DNA of 64,000 bases, taken from positions 1 to 64,000 of the forward strand of contig CALAHF010000163.1 of NCBI GenBank assembly GCA_937891465.1, read 5' to 3'. This document shows, in pieces, positions 55,185-63,586 of the stretch. Position 1 is the stretch's first letter. Each line of letters opens with the position of its first letter. The notes under the pieces were generated by a model. It ran no database searches. It was not told where the DNA came from and worked only from the letters and a program-made list of their open reading frames with translations. The DNA comes from an uncultured Verrucomicrobiales bacterium (lineage in GTDB: Bacteria > Verrucomicrobiota > Verrucomicrobiia > Verrucomicrobiales > DEV007). A program made the position numbers and the translations under genes.

Positions 55185-55317
55185 GCTTGCAAAAAAGCCA
55201 CTTCAGGAAAGATCCCCACCGACTCCATTCCAACCGATGCCAGTCTTCCGCGGAGCTGCGAAGACCTCAGGGATTCCATGCTTTGCAAATTCAAGACACG
55301 GCGCTCAGGAATTCGAA

Positions 55318-55554
55318 TCACTCTATCCCGAACTTTTCTTTGAAACTCTGAATCTCGCTCCAGACTGAATCCATCACTTTTTTTGAGACGCGCGTAAAAA
55401 TCGAAGCAAGGACCTCCCCACCCTCGTCTACAACACCATTTTCCAGCGCCAGTCGCTTGAGCATCGCAAGTTCATCTGCGGCGATCGTGTCGCCATTTCC
55501 GAAAATAACGAGAAAAGAGTATGCAATCGAACGGCGAGAATTTTCATCAACCAT
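55318..55554 (-). CDS. hypothetical protein, 78 residues
   Basis: A small helical protein. The stretch D-T-I-A-A-D-E-L-A-M-L-K-R-L-A and V-D-E-G-G-E-V-L is reminiscent of TerB-like or tellurite-resistance helical bundles, but it is too short for a firm call. I chose the ATG at 55554; the frame is open to 55605. It is divergent from metK with about 160 nt between. Confidence 0.6.
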   Translation of the reverse strand: MVDENSRRSIAYSFLVIFGNGDTIAADELAMLKRLALENGVVDEGGEVLASIFTRVSKKVMDSVWSEIQSFKEKFGIE

Positions 55555-55644
55555 TTTGAAAAATAGGTGAATTTTCAAATGACCGAATTTCGAATTTTGC
55601 GACATTCATCCTCGCTTTTGCTACCCATTTTGCTTCTAAAAAAA

Positions 55645-55673
55645 TTGACGAACGCAATCCACAAGCGTATGAA
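55645..55673 (+). promoter_or_regulatory. metK promoter
   Basis: TTGACG (55645-55650) and TATGAA (55668-55673) are spaced by 17 nt, a strong sigma-70-type match. Transcription would begin near 55680, leaving a leader of about 33 nt, too short for a SAM riboswitch. The shared 29-nt motif begins at the end of the -10 box. Confidence 0.72.
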
Positions 55674-55701
55674 TCAACGTATCTAGATTTGTAAATACGA
55701 A
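55673..55701. promoter_or_regulatory. candidate operator upstream of metK
   Basis: Same 29-nt motif as at 53519-53547. In this copy CGTAT (55678-55682) and ATACG (55695-55699) are inverted around CTAGATTTGTAA, so the site is partly palindromic. It covers the predicted transcription start, where a bound repressor would block metK-ahcY. Confidence 0.65.
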
Positions 55702-55712
55702 ACATTAAAATT

Positions 55713-56894
55713 ATGAGTAATTCCTATATTTTCTCTTCTGAGTCAGTCACCGAAGGGCACCCAGATAAGGTGAGCGACACTATTTCTGATGCTGTGGTCG
55801 ATGCGTGCTTTGAGCAGGACATCAATTCCCGCGTTGCCTGTGAAACAATGGTGAAAGACAACCTCGTCGTTCTCGGCGGTGAAGTCACCACTTCTTCGCA
55901 GTTCGATCACCGTGAAGTCGTTAAGAAAGCGATCGAAGGAATCGGTTACACCACGAAAGACTGTAAGTTTGATGCTTCAAACTTCCTTTTCATCAATGCA
56001 CTCGGACAGCAATCTCCGGATATCGCGCAAGGTGTTGATGCCGCTGGTGCTGCCGATAAGGGCCACGAAGAACAGGGTGCGGGTGATCAGGGCATCATGT
56101 TTGGCTATGCTTGCACCGAAACTGAATCGCTGATGCCTGCGCCGATCGCGTGGTCGCATCACCTCGGCAAAAAGCTGACGGATCTTCGCAAAAGCGGCGC
56201 TCACTCCTGGCTTCGTCCTGATTCTAAGACTCAGGTATCGATCGAGTATGTTGATGGAAAACCAAAACGCATCACGGCGGTTGTTATTTCAACTCAGCAC
56301 TCGGCAGATGTTACCACAGCTGAAATTCGTGAGGCGCTGAAGAAAGATCTCATCGACGTGGAGCTTCCTGAAGATCTTTTGACGGATGACACGGAAATCC
56401 TCATCAACCCAACCGGCCTCTTCATTATTGGCGGACCTGAAGGCGATTGCGGACTTACCGGACGGAAGATCATTGTTGATACCTACGGCGGCATGGGTCG
56501 TCACGGTGGTGGTGCTTTCTCCGGAAAAGATCCATCAAAGGTTGACCGTTCAGCTGCCTACATGGCGCGTTGGGTTGCGAAAAACGTTGTTGCTGCCGGC
56601 CTTGCTGAGAAGTGCGAACTCCAGCTTGCGTATGCAATTGGTCACCCACAGCCAGTTTCTGTTCACGTTGATACATTTGGCACAAACAAAGTCGACGATA
56701 CAAAAATCGTTGCGGCAGTGAAGGAAGTTTTCTCCTTCAAGCCAGCGGACATCATCACGCAGCTCGACTTGCTCCGCCCAATTTACAGCCACACCACCAA
56801 CTATGGTCACTTCGGTCGCGAAGATAATCTCGATGCATTGACTTGGGAGAAAACTGACAAGGTCGACGATCTGAAATCGGCGGCTGGTGCGTAA
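55713..56894 (+). CDS. metK: S-adenosylmethionine synthetase
   Basis: A 393-residue MetK that makes SAM from methionine and [11 protein letters not shown] near the N terminus, the ATP-binding [11 protein letters not shown] and [18 protein letters not shown] are present; length is as usual. ahcY follows 82 nt downstream with a 43-nt repeat in the gap, and the two form the SAM cycle unit. Confidence 0.97.
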   Translation: MSNSYIFSSESVTEGHPDKVSDTISDAVVDACFEQDINSRVACETMVKDNLVVLGGEVTTSSQFDHREVVKKAIEGIGYTTKDCKFDASNFLFINALGQQSPDIAQGVDAAGAADKGHEEQGAGDQGIMFGYACTETESLMPAPIAWSHHLGKKLTDLRKSGAHSWLRPDSKTQVSIEYVDGKPKRITAVVISTQHSADVTTAEIREALKKDLIDVELPEDLLTDDTEILINPTGLFIIGGPEGDCGLTGRKIIVDTYGGMGRHGGGAFSGKDPSKVDRSAAYMARWVAKNVVAAGLAEKCELQLAYAIGHPQPVSVHVDTFGTNKVDDTKIVAAVKEVFSFKPADIITQLDLLRPIYSHTTNYGHFGREDNLDALTWEKTDKVDDLKSAAGA

Positions 56895-56905
56895 ATCACT
56901 TTCTA

Positions 56906-56948
56906 CGAAGCAACAGGGTTCGTTCATCGAACAGACCCTGTTGGTTCG
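56906..56948. repeat. 43-nt intergenic palindromic element, copy 12
   Basis: Arms CGAAGCAACAGGGT (56906-56919) and ACCCTGTTGGTTCG (56935-56948), complementary at 13 of 14 positions, around TCGTTCATCGAACAG. It is the copy nearest the consensus and lies between metK and ahcY, so it would be part of their joint transcript. Confidence 0.9.
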
Positions 56949-56976
56949 TGAAACCTAAATTTCCAAAAAAAATAAC

Positions 56977-58389
56977 ATGAGTGAATTCACAGACTATAAA
57001 GTAGCGGACATCAGTCTCGCTGATTGGGGACGGAAGGAATTTTCCGTCGCAGAACACGAAATGCCGGGCCTGATGGCGACGCGCGAAAAGTATTCAGCTG
57101 AAAAGCCGCTTCAGGGTGTGCGCATCATGGGATCGCTTCACATGACGGTTCAGACGGCGGTTCTTATCGAAACGTTAGTAGAACTCGGCGCGGATGTTCG
57201 TTGGTGCTCGTGCAACATTTTCTCGACTCAGGATCACGCGGCAGCAGCGATTGCAGCAGCTGGCATTCCTGTTTTCGCCTGGAAAGGCGAGACGCTCGAA
57301 GAATACTGGGAGTGCACTATGTCTGCTCTGACATGGCCTGACGGCAGCGGTCCTGAGCTGATCGTTGACGACGGCGGTGACGCGACGCTTCTGATCCACA
57401 AAGGTGCTGAGCTCGAAGAAGGTGCTGATTGGGTCAATACGCCTTCCGAAAGTGAAGAAGAAGGCATCATCAAGGCGCTTTTGAAAAAGGTACACGCTGA
57501 ATCTCCCGGCAAGTGGACGAAGTATTTCGAAGACTGGAAAGGCGTTTCCGAGGAAACCACGACTGGTGTTCACCGTCTCTATCAGATGGCTGAGTCTGGT
57601 TCACTTCGCGTTCCTGCGATCAACGTGAATGATTCGGTAACGAAGTCGAAGTTCGATAACCTTTACGGTTGCCGCGAGTCTCTCGTGGACGGCATCAAGC
57701 GCGCTACTGACGTAATGATTTCCGGTAAAGTCGGCGTTGTCTGCGGTTATGGCGACGTTGGCAAAGGCTGTGCTCAAGCGCTTCGCGCGCAGGGTGCCCA
57801 GGTGGTTGTTACCGAGGTTGATCCAATTTGTGCGCTTCAGGCGGCGATGGAAGGCTTCCGTGTTTTGACGGTCGAAGACACGCTCGGTTGGGGTGATATT
57901 TACGTCACTACAACGGGCAACAAAGACATCATCCGCTTCGAGCACATGGAAAAGATGAAGGATCAGGCGATCGTTTGTAACATCGGCCACTTCGACAACG
58001 AGATCCAAGTTGCACCGCTCAACAATGCTGATGATGTCACTCGTGAAGAGATCAAACCACAGGTTGATCGCTACACATTTCCTGACGGAAAGCAGATTTT
58101 CATGCTGGCAGAAGGTCGCCTCGTCAACCTCGGTTGCGCGACAGGTCACCCAAGCTTCGTGATGTCGAACAGCTTCACCAACCAGACACTGGCGCAGATC
58201 GATTTGTGGAAAAACCGCGAGACGAACAAGCCAAGCGTGACGGTTCTTTCGAAAGAGCTTGATGAAGAAGTTGCACGTCTCCACCTCGAAAAAGTGGGCG
58301 CGAAACTGACGACGTTGACTACTGAGCAAGCTGATTACATCGGCGTTAAGCAAGGCGGCCCTTACAAGCCTGATACTTATCGTTATTAA
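56977..58389 (+). CDS. ahcY: S-adenosylhomocysteine hydrolase
   Basis: A 470-residue AhcY, which splits S-adenosylhomocysteine to homocysteine and adenosine using bound NAD. The NAD motif [24 protein letters not shown] and the C-terminal K-P-D-T-Y-R-Y are all present. It relieves product inhibition of methyltransferases. A strong terminator follows 40 nt after the stop. Confidence 0.97.
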   Translation: MSEFTDYKVADISLADWGRKEFSVAEHEMPGLMATREKYSAEKPLQGVRIMGSLHMTVQTAVLIETLVELGADVRWCSCNIFSTQDHAAAAIAAAGIPVFAWKGETLEEYWECTMSALTWPDGSGPELIVDDGGDATLLIHKGAELEEGADWVNTPSESEEEGIIKALLKKVHAESPGKWTKYFEDWKGVSEETTTGVHRLYQMAESGSLRVPAINVNDSVTKSKFDNLYGCRESLVDGIKRATDVMISGKVGVVCGYGDVGKGCAQALRAQGAQVVVTEVDPICALQAAMEGFRVLTVEDTLGWGDIYVTTTGNKDIIRFEHMEKMKDQAIVCNIGHFDNEIQVAPLNNADDVTREEIKPQVDRYTFPDGKQIFMLAEGRLVNLGCATGHPSFVMSNSFTNQTLAQIDLWKNRETNKPSVTVLSKELDEEVARLHLEKVGAKLTTLTTEQADYIGVKQGGPYKPDTYRY

Positions 58390-58428
58390 TTTGATCGCCG
58401 TTTTCTAACGGCTTCAAATCCAAATTTG

Positions 58429-58461
58429 AAAGGCGACTGGGGAAACTCAGTCGCCTTTTTT
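58429..58461 (+). terminator. rho-independent terminator after ahcY
   Basis: AAAGGCGACTG (58429-58439) pairs with CAGTCGCCTTT (58448-58458) over 11 bp with an 8-nt loop and a six-T run (58456-58461). The convergent DUF1501 gene ends at 58490. Confidence 0.92.
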
Positions 58462-58489
58462 GTAGCTCCATTGACAGGCATGTCCAAAA

Positions 58490-59908
58490 TCACGCAATAA
58501 TCTCTTTCGCAACTTCGCCGTAGACGTCTGTGAGACGAAAATCACGGCCCGCATAGGGGTACGTCAATTTGGTGTGATCCAAACCGAGCAGATGAAGAAT
58601 TGTTGCGTGGAGATCGGGTGTTCCGAGTTTTCCCTCAACTGCGGATCCACCAATTTCATCGGTGGATCCGTAACGCATTCCGCCTTTCACACCGCCGCCA
58701 GCCATCCACATGCTGTAACCGCGGTTATTGTGGCGTCGTCCATCGCCGTCCGAGGCTTGCTCCTGAGGGGTTCTGCCGAATTCGCCGCCCCAAACAACCA
58801 GCGTATCTTTGAGCATGTCGCGATCTTTCAAATCAGAGAGCAACGCGGCGATTGGCTTATCGATGTCGTTGCAATTATTAGTTAAAGAGCCTTTCAGATT
58901 CTTGTGCTGATCCCAACCGCCTTTGCTGATTTGTATAAACCGGACGCCAGATTCAGCGAGCCGCCGCGCCATGAGGCACTGGGCACCAAATCCACCACCT
59001 TTCTTTTTGCCTTTACCTGCCTGACCACTACCACCGATTCCGTAGCGCTCTTTTGTAGCTGCGGATTCTTTTGAAAGATCGACCACATCCGGCACGGAGG
59101 TCTGCATCCGGTATGCCAATTCGTAGGATTGAATGACGCCTTCAAGCTCGCCGTTGCCCGGGTAGGACGTAATTAAATCACGATTCATGGCCTGAACGAG
59201 ATCAATTTGTTTTCGCTGCTCCGCGCCCGAAAGATGGGTGTTTCGGATATCAGGAATCCCCCCCGCAGCGGATTCAATACGCGTCCCCTGGAAGGACGCC
59301 GGCAGAAAAGAGGAGCCGTAATTCTGGGCTCCCCCAACATTGTTGACGGGATTGATCGTGACGAATCCGGGGAGATTTTCGTTGGTCGATCCCAATCCGT
59401 AGACAACCCAAGACCCGACTGACGGGCGCACAAAATTTACGCTCCCGGTATGCAGAGCAATCGACGCCTGAGGGTGGGCTGCGTTGGAAGTGTGCATTCC
59501 GTTTAGAAGACACATATCATCGGCGTGTTTGCTGAGTTCAGGGAAAAGCTCGCTGATCATCAACCCGCTTTTTCCCGATGGATTAAATTTGAACTGTGGC
59601 GCAAGCAACTTTCCACCTTTCTTGCCTCCCCCGTTGGAGGTTTTCCCGCCTGCCGCGGCCAGCTTAGGCTTCCAGTCGAAAGTGTCCAGATGACTGGGGC
59701 CGCCCTGCATAAAAAGAAAAATCACCCGCTTCGCTTTAGGCGCAAAGTGCGGTGATTTCGGTGCCAGAGGATTTGAAAAATTTGCTCCCGCCTGAGCAAT
59801 CCGGCCATTCAGTCCGGCAAAAGCCAACCAGCCAAAACCGGCCGCAGTGTGTTGCAGCATTCCCCGCCGCGTGATCGGAGTAAAAGTGTCGTTGCAGAGA
59901 TGATTCAT
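58490..59908 (-). CDS. DUF1501 protein, Tat-exported
   Basis: A 472-residue DUF1501 protein. The Tat motif T-R-R-G-M-L-Q lies near residue 13, and M-Q-G-G-P-S-H-L-D-T, W-G-G-E-F-G-R-T-P and L-T-D-V-Y-G-E-V-A-K are the family blocks. A Gly/Lys-rich loop (G-G-K-K-G-G-K) is an insertion. I chose the ATG at 59908, 19 nt after the partner gene ends; the longer frame to 59974 would overlap that gene. Confidence 0.92.
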   Translation of the reverse strand: MNHLCNDTFTPITRRGMLQHTAAGFGWLAFAGLNGRIAQAGANFSNPLAPKSPHFAPKAKRVIFLFMQGGPSHLDTFDWKPKLAAAGGKTSNGGGKKGGKLLAPQFKFNPSGKSGLMISELFPELSKHADDMCLLNGMHTSNAAHPQASIALHTGSVNFVRPSVGSWVVYGLGSTNENLPGFVTINPVNNVGGAQNYGSSFLPASFQGTRIESAAGGIPDIRNTHLSGAEQRKQIDLVQAMNRDLITSYPGNGELEGVIQSYELAYRMQTSVPDVVDLSKESAATKERYGIGGSGQAGKGKKKGGGFGAQCLMARRLAESGVRFIQISKGGWDQHKNLKGSLTNNCNDIDKPIAALLSDLKDRDMLKDTLVVWGGEFGRTPQEQASDGDGRRHNNRGYSMWMAGGGVKGGMRYGSTDEIGGSAVEGKLGTPDLHATILHLLGLDHTKLTYPYAGRDFRLTDVYGEVAKEIIA

Positions 59909-59927
59909 AGGATTGTGAAGGTCAGGA

Positions 59928-62435
59928 TCAGCGAATGTATCGAAATTCGGCCGTTGAATACAAAGCCTGAACAAAAGCAGGCCATTCGTCGTTCGTTTTT
60001 AAGAATTCCATCGCCCGGCTCAATTCCTCCGGTGCGGGATTCCGGCTCAATGTGTAGGCGTAGGCGTAGCGAATCCGGGCCGCTTTGTCGGGAAGTTCGA
60101 TTTTCTGAATCCGCTGGGCTGCCAGCTTTGCAGATTCGACGGCGAAGGAATTATTCAGCAAAAACAGAGCCTGAGGCGCAACTGTGGTGACATCCCGCTG
60201 GCCATTAACCATGGATGGCTCGGCAAAATCGAAAACCGTAAACATCCCCGGCAGCCGCGAACGCAAAACGGGAAGGTAAACACTCCGGATCGGCTGACTG
60301 AAAGCTTGATCACCCCCGCCAGTGATTCCGTTTTTCCCAATCCCGGCGAGTCCATTTTTGCCAAAAGGCGATCCTTCCGGCCGCTCGAGTTTTAACCGTC
60401 CCCCTGCAGCGAGAAGTGAATCGCGGATCGCTTCAGCTTCCATCCGCCGAAGGTTCATCCGCCAAAACAACTGATTACTTTCATCCGCCTCCGCGTTGGC
60501 GGGAATGTGATCACTGCTCATCCGGTAACTGCGACTCAGCATCACTTCGCGGATCATTTTTTTGATCGACCAGTCGTTTTCGACAAAGCGGACCGCCAGA
60601 TAATCGAGCAATTCCGGGTGAGACGGCGCTTCACCGGCGACGCCAAAATTATCCAACGTCGGAACGATGCCCCGACCGAAAAGATGCGCCCAGATTCGAT
60701 TTACCATGACCCGCGACGTGAGCGGATGGGCGGGATTGGTAAGCCAACGAGCCATTTCCAATCGACCACTGCTTTCCCCATCGATATCCGGAGTTGTCGA
60801 ATTCGAGCAAAGAATTTCCGGAAAACCGCGCGGAACTTTGTCACCTTTGATATCAGGTTCGCCCCGCACGCGGAGGGCCAAATCAGCAATTTTTCCATCC
60901 CGTGCGCTCATCGCAAGAGCAGCATTCGGATCGATCGCTCCACCTTCCTCTTTTCCTTTTTTCTTTACCTTCGAATTCGTGTTTCCGTTCTTTTCCAAAT
61001 TCGTAATTTGCTTTTTCACCTGAGCCAATTGCCCTTGAAGCGCTTTTCGTTTTTTAGCGTTCAAATCCGAGACTTTCAGTTGCCGTTGCACCTGAACTTG
61101 CCGTTTCTTTGCTTGAACCAATTTGGGATTATTTCCGCTGGTTCCACCTTGTTTAGTTTCCTTTTTTTCGGAATCTCCCGCCGCTTTCACCTCTCCCAAA
61201 GCCGCCAGCAAATTGGTGTTCGTGTAATTTCCGCCACCGCCTTTGTTGGCCTGACCACTGAGCGTTTGCGTGCTCGCGAAAATTCCGGCGAGTGCGTAGT
61301 AATCTTTTTGCGAGACGGGATCAAATTTGTGATCATGACACCGCGCACAACCTGCGGTGAGCGCCATCACGGATCGACCCAATGTGTCGACTTGATCATC
61401 CACCCGATCGAGTAAAAATTGTTCGTCATCCCGTTCGTTTAGATCCATCGACCCCAGTGCCAAAAAACCCGTCGCCGTTCGCATCTCATCCTGATGCTTT
61501 TGATTTTTCGATGGCATCAAATCGCCCGCGACCTGTTCGCCGATGAAAATGTGATACGGTTTGTCGCGATTGAACGAATCAAAAACATAATTCCGGTAAC
61601 GCCACGCGTAGGGAAAAGGGATATTTCTCGTGCGGCCCACTGAATCAGCATAGCGCGCCACATCCAGCCAGTGCCGCCCCCAGCGCTCACCGAATTGAGG
61701 CGACGCCAAAAGTCGGTCGACCACTTTTTCAAATGCCGCATCATCCGTCGCCAGATCTTTTACAAAAGCGGTCACCTCTTCAACCGTTGGAGGCAGGCCG
61801 ATGAGATCAAACGTCGCTCGACGAATCAAAGTGAACCGTGCGGCGTCGGGTGCGGGAGAAATTTTAGCTTTTTCGATTCCGACGAGAATAAAACGATCGA
61901 TATCTTTTTTTGGCCAGGATGTATTTTTCACCGGCGGGATCGCAGGCCTTTTTACCGGCTGAAAAGCCCAGTGGTCCTTCCCTTTTTCAGGATCCTCCGC
62001 CGACGTTATCGTTTCCGGCAAAGCACCATCACGCGGGTCGGGAGCTCCCATAGCAACCCACTTTTCTAAAATCCCGATTTCATTTTCTTTCAGCCGATAC
62101 TTTGGCGGCATTTGCAAATGGGGATCAGCGTAATTTACCGTCTCCATTAGAAGACTTTTGCCCGGATTTCCCGGGTCAATCACATCGCCCGAATCACCAC
62201 CAGCCTGCCAACCCTCGCGGGTATCGAGCAAGAGACCGCCCTTTATTTTTTCTGCCTTTTGCGAGTGACAATCATAGCAATGCTCAGCCAACAATGGCCG
62301 CACCTTGTTCTCAAAAAAGGCATTTTCCTCCGGCGATAATTCAGCGGCAAAGGCAATCGAAACAGCGAAGGGAATCTGAAATAGAGAAATTTTCAGCCAG
62401 CAGACCCTCGCAAAGTTCAGTTTCAATTTTTTCAT
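59928..62435 (-). CDS. PSCyt1-DUF1549-DUF1553 secreted protein
   Basis: An 835-residue protein with a signal peptide (about 1-31). The cytochrome c haem motif is C-Y-D-C-H, followed by DUF1549 (F-G-E-R-W-G-R-H-W-L-D-V-A-R-Y and C-A-R-C-H-D-H-K-F) and DUF1553 from about 560. A Lys/Gln-rich coiled-coil-like spacer (residues about 400-480) separates the two. The ATG at 62435 fits the signal peptide; the frame also opens at a TTG at 62447. It is the upstream partner of the DUF1501 gene. Confidence 0.92.
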   Translation of the reverse strand: MKKLKLNFARVCWLKISLFQIPFAVSIAFAAELSPEENAFFENKVRPLLAEHCYDCHSQKAEKIKGGLLLDTREGWQAGGDSGDVIDPGNPGKSLLMETVNYADPHLQMPPKYRLKENEIGILEKWVAMGAPDPRDGALPETITSAEDPEKGKDHWAFQPVKRPAIPPVKNTSWPKKDIDRFILVGIEKAKISPAPDAARFTLIRRATFDLIGLPPTVEEVTAFVKDLATDDAAFEKVVDRLLASPQFGERWGRHWLDVARYADSVGRTRNIPFPYAWRYRNYVFDSFNRDKPYHIFIGEQVAGDLMPSKNQKHQDEMRTATGFLALGSMDLNERDDEQFLLDRVDDQVDTLGRSVMALTAGCARCHDHKFDPVSQKDYYALAGIFASTQTLSGQANKGGGGNYTNTNLLAALGEVKAAGDSEKKETKQGGTSGNNPKLVQAKKRQVQVQRQLKVSDLNAKKRKALQGQLAQVKKQITNLEKNGNTNSKVKKKGKEEGGAIDPNAALAMSARDGKIADLALRVRGEPDIKGDKVPRGFPEILCSNSTTPDIDGESSGRLEMARWLTNPAHPLTSRVMVNRIWAHLFGRGIVPTLDNFGVAGEAPSHPELLDYLAVRFVENDWSIKKMIREVMLSRSYRMSSDHIPANAEADESNQLFWRMNLRRMEAEAIRDSLLAAGGRLKLERPEGSPFGKNGLAGIGKNGITGGGDQAFSQPIRSVYLPVLRSRLPGMFTVFDFAEPSMVNGQRDVTTVAPQALFLLNNSFAVESAKLAAQRIQKIELPDKAARIRYAYAYTLSRNPAPEELSRAMEFLKTNDEWPAFVQALYSTAEFRYIR

Positions 62436-62538
62436 CGTTTTCAACAAGAATCAGAATAGAGATTCCCACAGAAAAGCAACCCCGAAAATCATATTTCGAT
62501 TCGTGATAAATCACTATTATCCAGAAAGATAAAGACTA

Positions 62539-62581
62539 TGACCGAACAGGGTTGATTTGATGAATGAACGCTGTCATTTCA
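62539..62581. repeat. 43-nt-family element, copy 13 (degenerate)
   Basis: TGACCGAACAGGGT (62539-62552), TGATTTGATGAATGA, ACGCTGTCATTTCA (62568-62581). Arm and centre lengths match the family; the arms pair at about 8 of 14 positions. It lies between the PSCyt1 gene and the end of the PLP enzyme gene on the same strand. Confidence 0.55.
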
Positions 62582-62587
62582 TACATT

Positions 62588-63586
62588 TCATTTCCCGGAA
62601 TTTAACGCATTTTCAAACAGCGCAGAATCAATGTTACCGCCAGTGATGATGACAGCAGAATTCTGAAATAGTTGCTTCTCTGCATTTATCCACGCCGCAT
62701 AGCCAATTGCCCCAGCTCCTTCAATCCGGCGTCCGGTGATTTCAAAGAGCTCGCAGATAGCCTGTCTTATATCGATTTCAGGAACAATCACCACCTCATC
62801 GACATGTTTTCGAATAGCAGAGAACGCATCTTCATTTGGAATTCGCAACGCGACCCCGTCAGCAATCGTCTCTGGAATTTCTTCCGAAAAAACCACCTCC
62901 CCCGCCGCGAAAGAATGGGCGTAGGCAGGCGCTTCTTCGGCCACTACTCCGATGATTTTTGCTTTGCTACCGAGCGCATTACGGGCAGCAATCGTTCCGC
63001 AAACTCCCGAACCCAGACCAATGGGAACATAGACAACATCAACGTCAGGATTATCGCCGAACAATTCGTAGCCGTAAGTCGAGACACCGAGAACCAGCTT
63101 CCAATCGAAGGATTGAATGTAATGACCGCCTTCGGATTCCGCTTCGGCCTGGGCAAATTCCATCGCGTCCGCAAAGTCTCGTCCGTGCTCGATGACTTCT
63201 GCACCAAGCTGACGCATCGCTTCGTTCTTCGAAACCGAATTTTCCATCGGCACCACAATTTTTGCACTGATGCCCGCCTGCCCTGCAGAAAACGCAACGC
63301 TTTGCCCATGGTTGCCTCGCGTCGCAGCATAGACCGATTTGATCTCTGGATGCATCGCTTTTAGCCAATCGAAATAGACCAGCCCACCACGAACTTTGAA
63401 CGCGCCTGTAGGATTTTCGTCCTCGAATTTTGCGAGGATTTGATCACCGTTTGCACGGGTAATTTCTGACGTTGAGCTTGCCCCAACATGCGGATGAACT
63501 AGCTCTGCGGCTTCGCGAATACGATCACCCGTGATCGATTCACAAGAATCAATCGGCGTCGAGTTCCAATCAATACCAGATCTCAT
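62588..63586 (-). CDS. PLP-dependent threonine dehydratase-like enzyme
   Basis: A 332-residue fold-type II PLP enzyme. The Schiff-base lysine lies in G-A-F-K-V-R-G, followed by T-R-G-N-H-G-Q-S and the phosphate loop near G-L-G-S-G-V-C-G. Length and the lack of a regulatory ACT domain fit catabolic threonine dehydratase, serine racemase or threo-3-hydroxyaspartate ammonia-lyase; these cannot be told apart by eye. Its start codon overlaps the end of the upstream Gfo/Idh/MocA gene by 17 nt. Confidence 0.88.
   Translation of the reverse strand: MRSGIDWNSTPIDSCESITGDRIREAAELVHPHVGASSTSEITRANGDQILAKFEDENPTGAFKVRGGLVYFDWLKAMHPEIKSVYAATRGNHGQSVAFSAGQAGISAKIVVPMENSVSKNEAMRQLGAEVIEHGRDFADAMEFAQAEAESEGGHYIQSFDWKLVLGVSTYGYELFGDNPDVDVVYVPIGLGSGVCGTIAARNALGSKAKIIGVVAEEAPAYAHSFAAGEVVFSEEIPETIADGVALRIPNEDAFSAIRKHVDEVVIVPEIDIRQAICELFEITGRRIEGAGAIGYAAWINAEKQLFQNSAVIITGGNIDSALFENALNSGK

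Noticed and set aside
55674-55712. SAM riboswitch in the metK leader
   Set aside because: The predicted leader is only about 33 nt and has no multi-helix fold; a protein operator explains the conserved motif better.
57601-58353. 250-codon open frame on the minus strand
   Set aside because: Antisense to ahcY, which is fully conserved along its length.
60507-61415. 302-codon open frame on the plus strand
   Set aside because: Antisense to the PSCyt1/DUF1549/DUF1553 gene; no recognisable domain and an odd Arg/Phe/Ile composition.
3801-62581. CRISPR array from the repeated palindromes
   Set aside because: Copies are scattered about every 5 kb between genes, vary in sequence, have no unique spacers and no cas genes.
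62672-63364. 230-codon open frame on the plus strand
   Set aside because: Antisense to the PLP enzyme with its intact lysine and phosphate-loop motifs.
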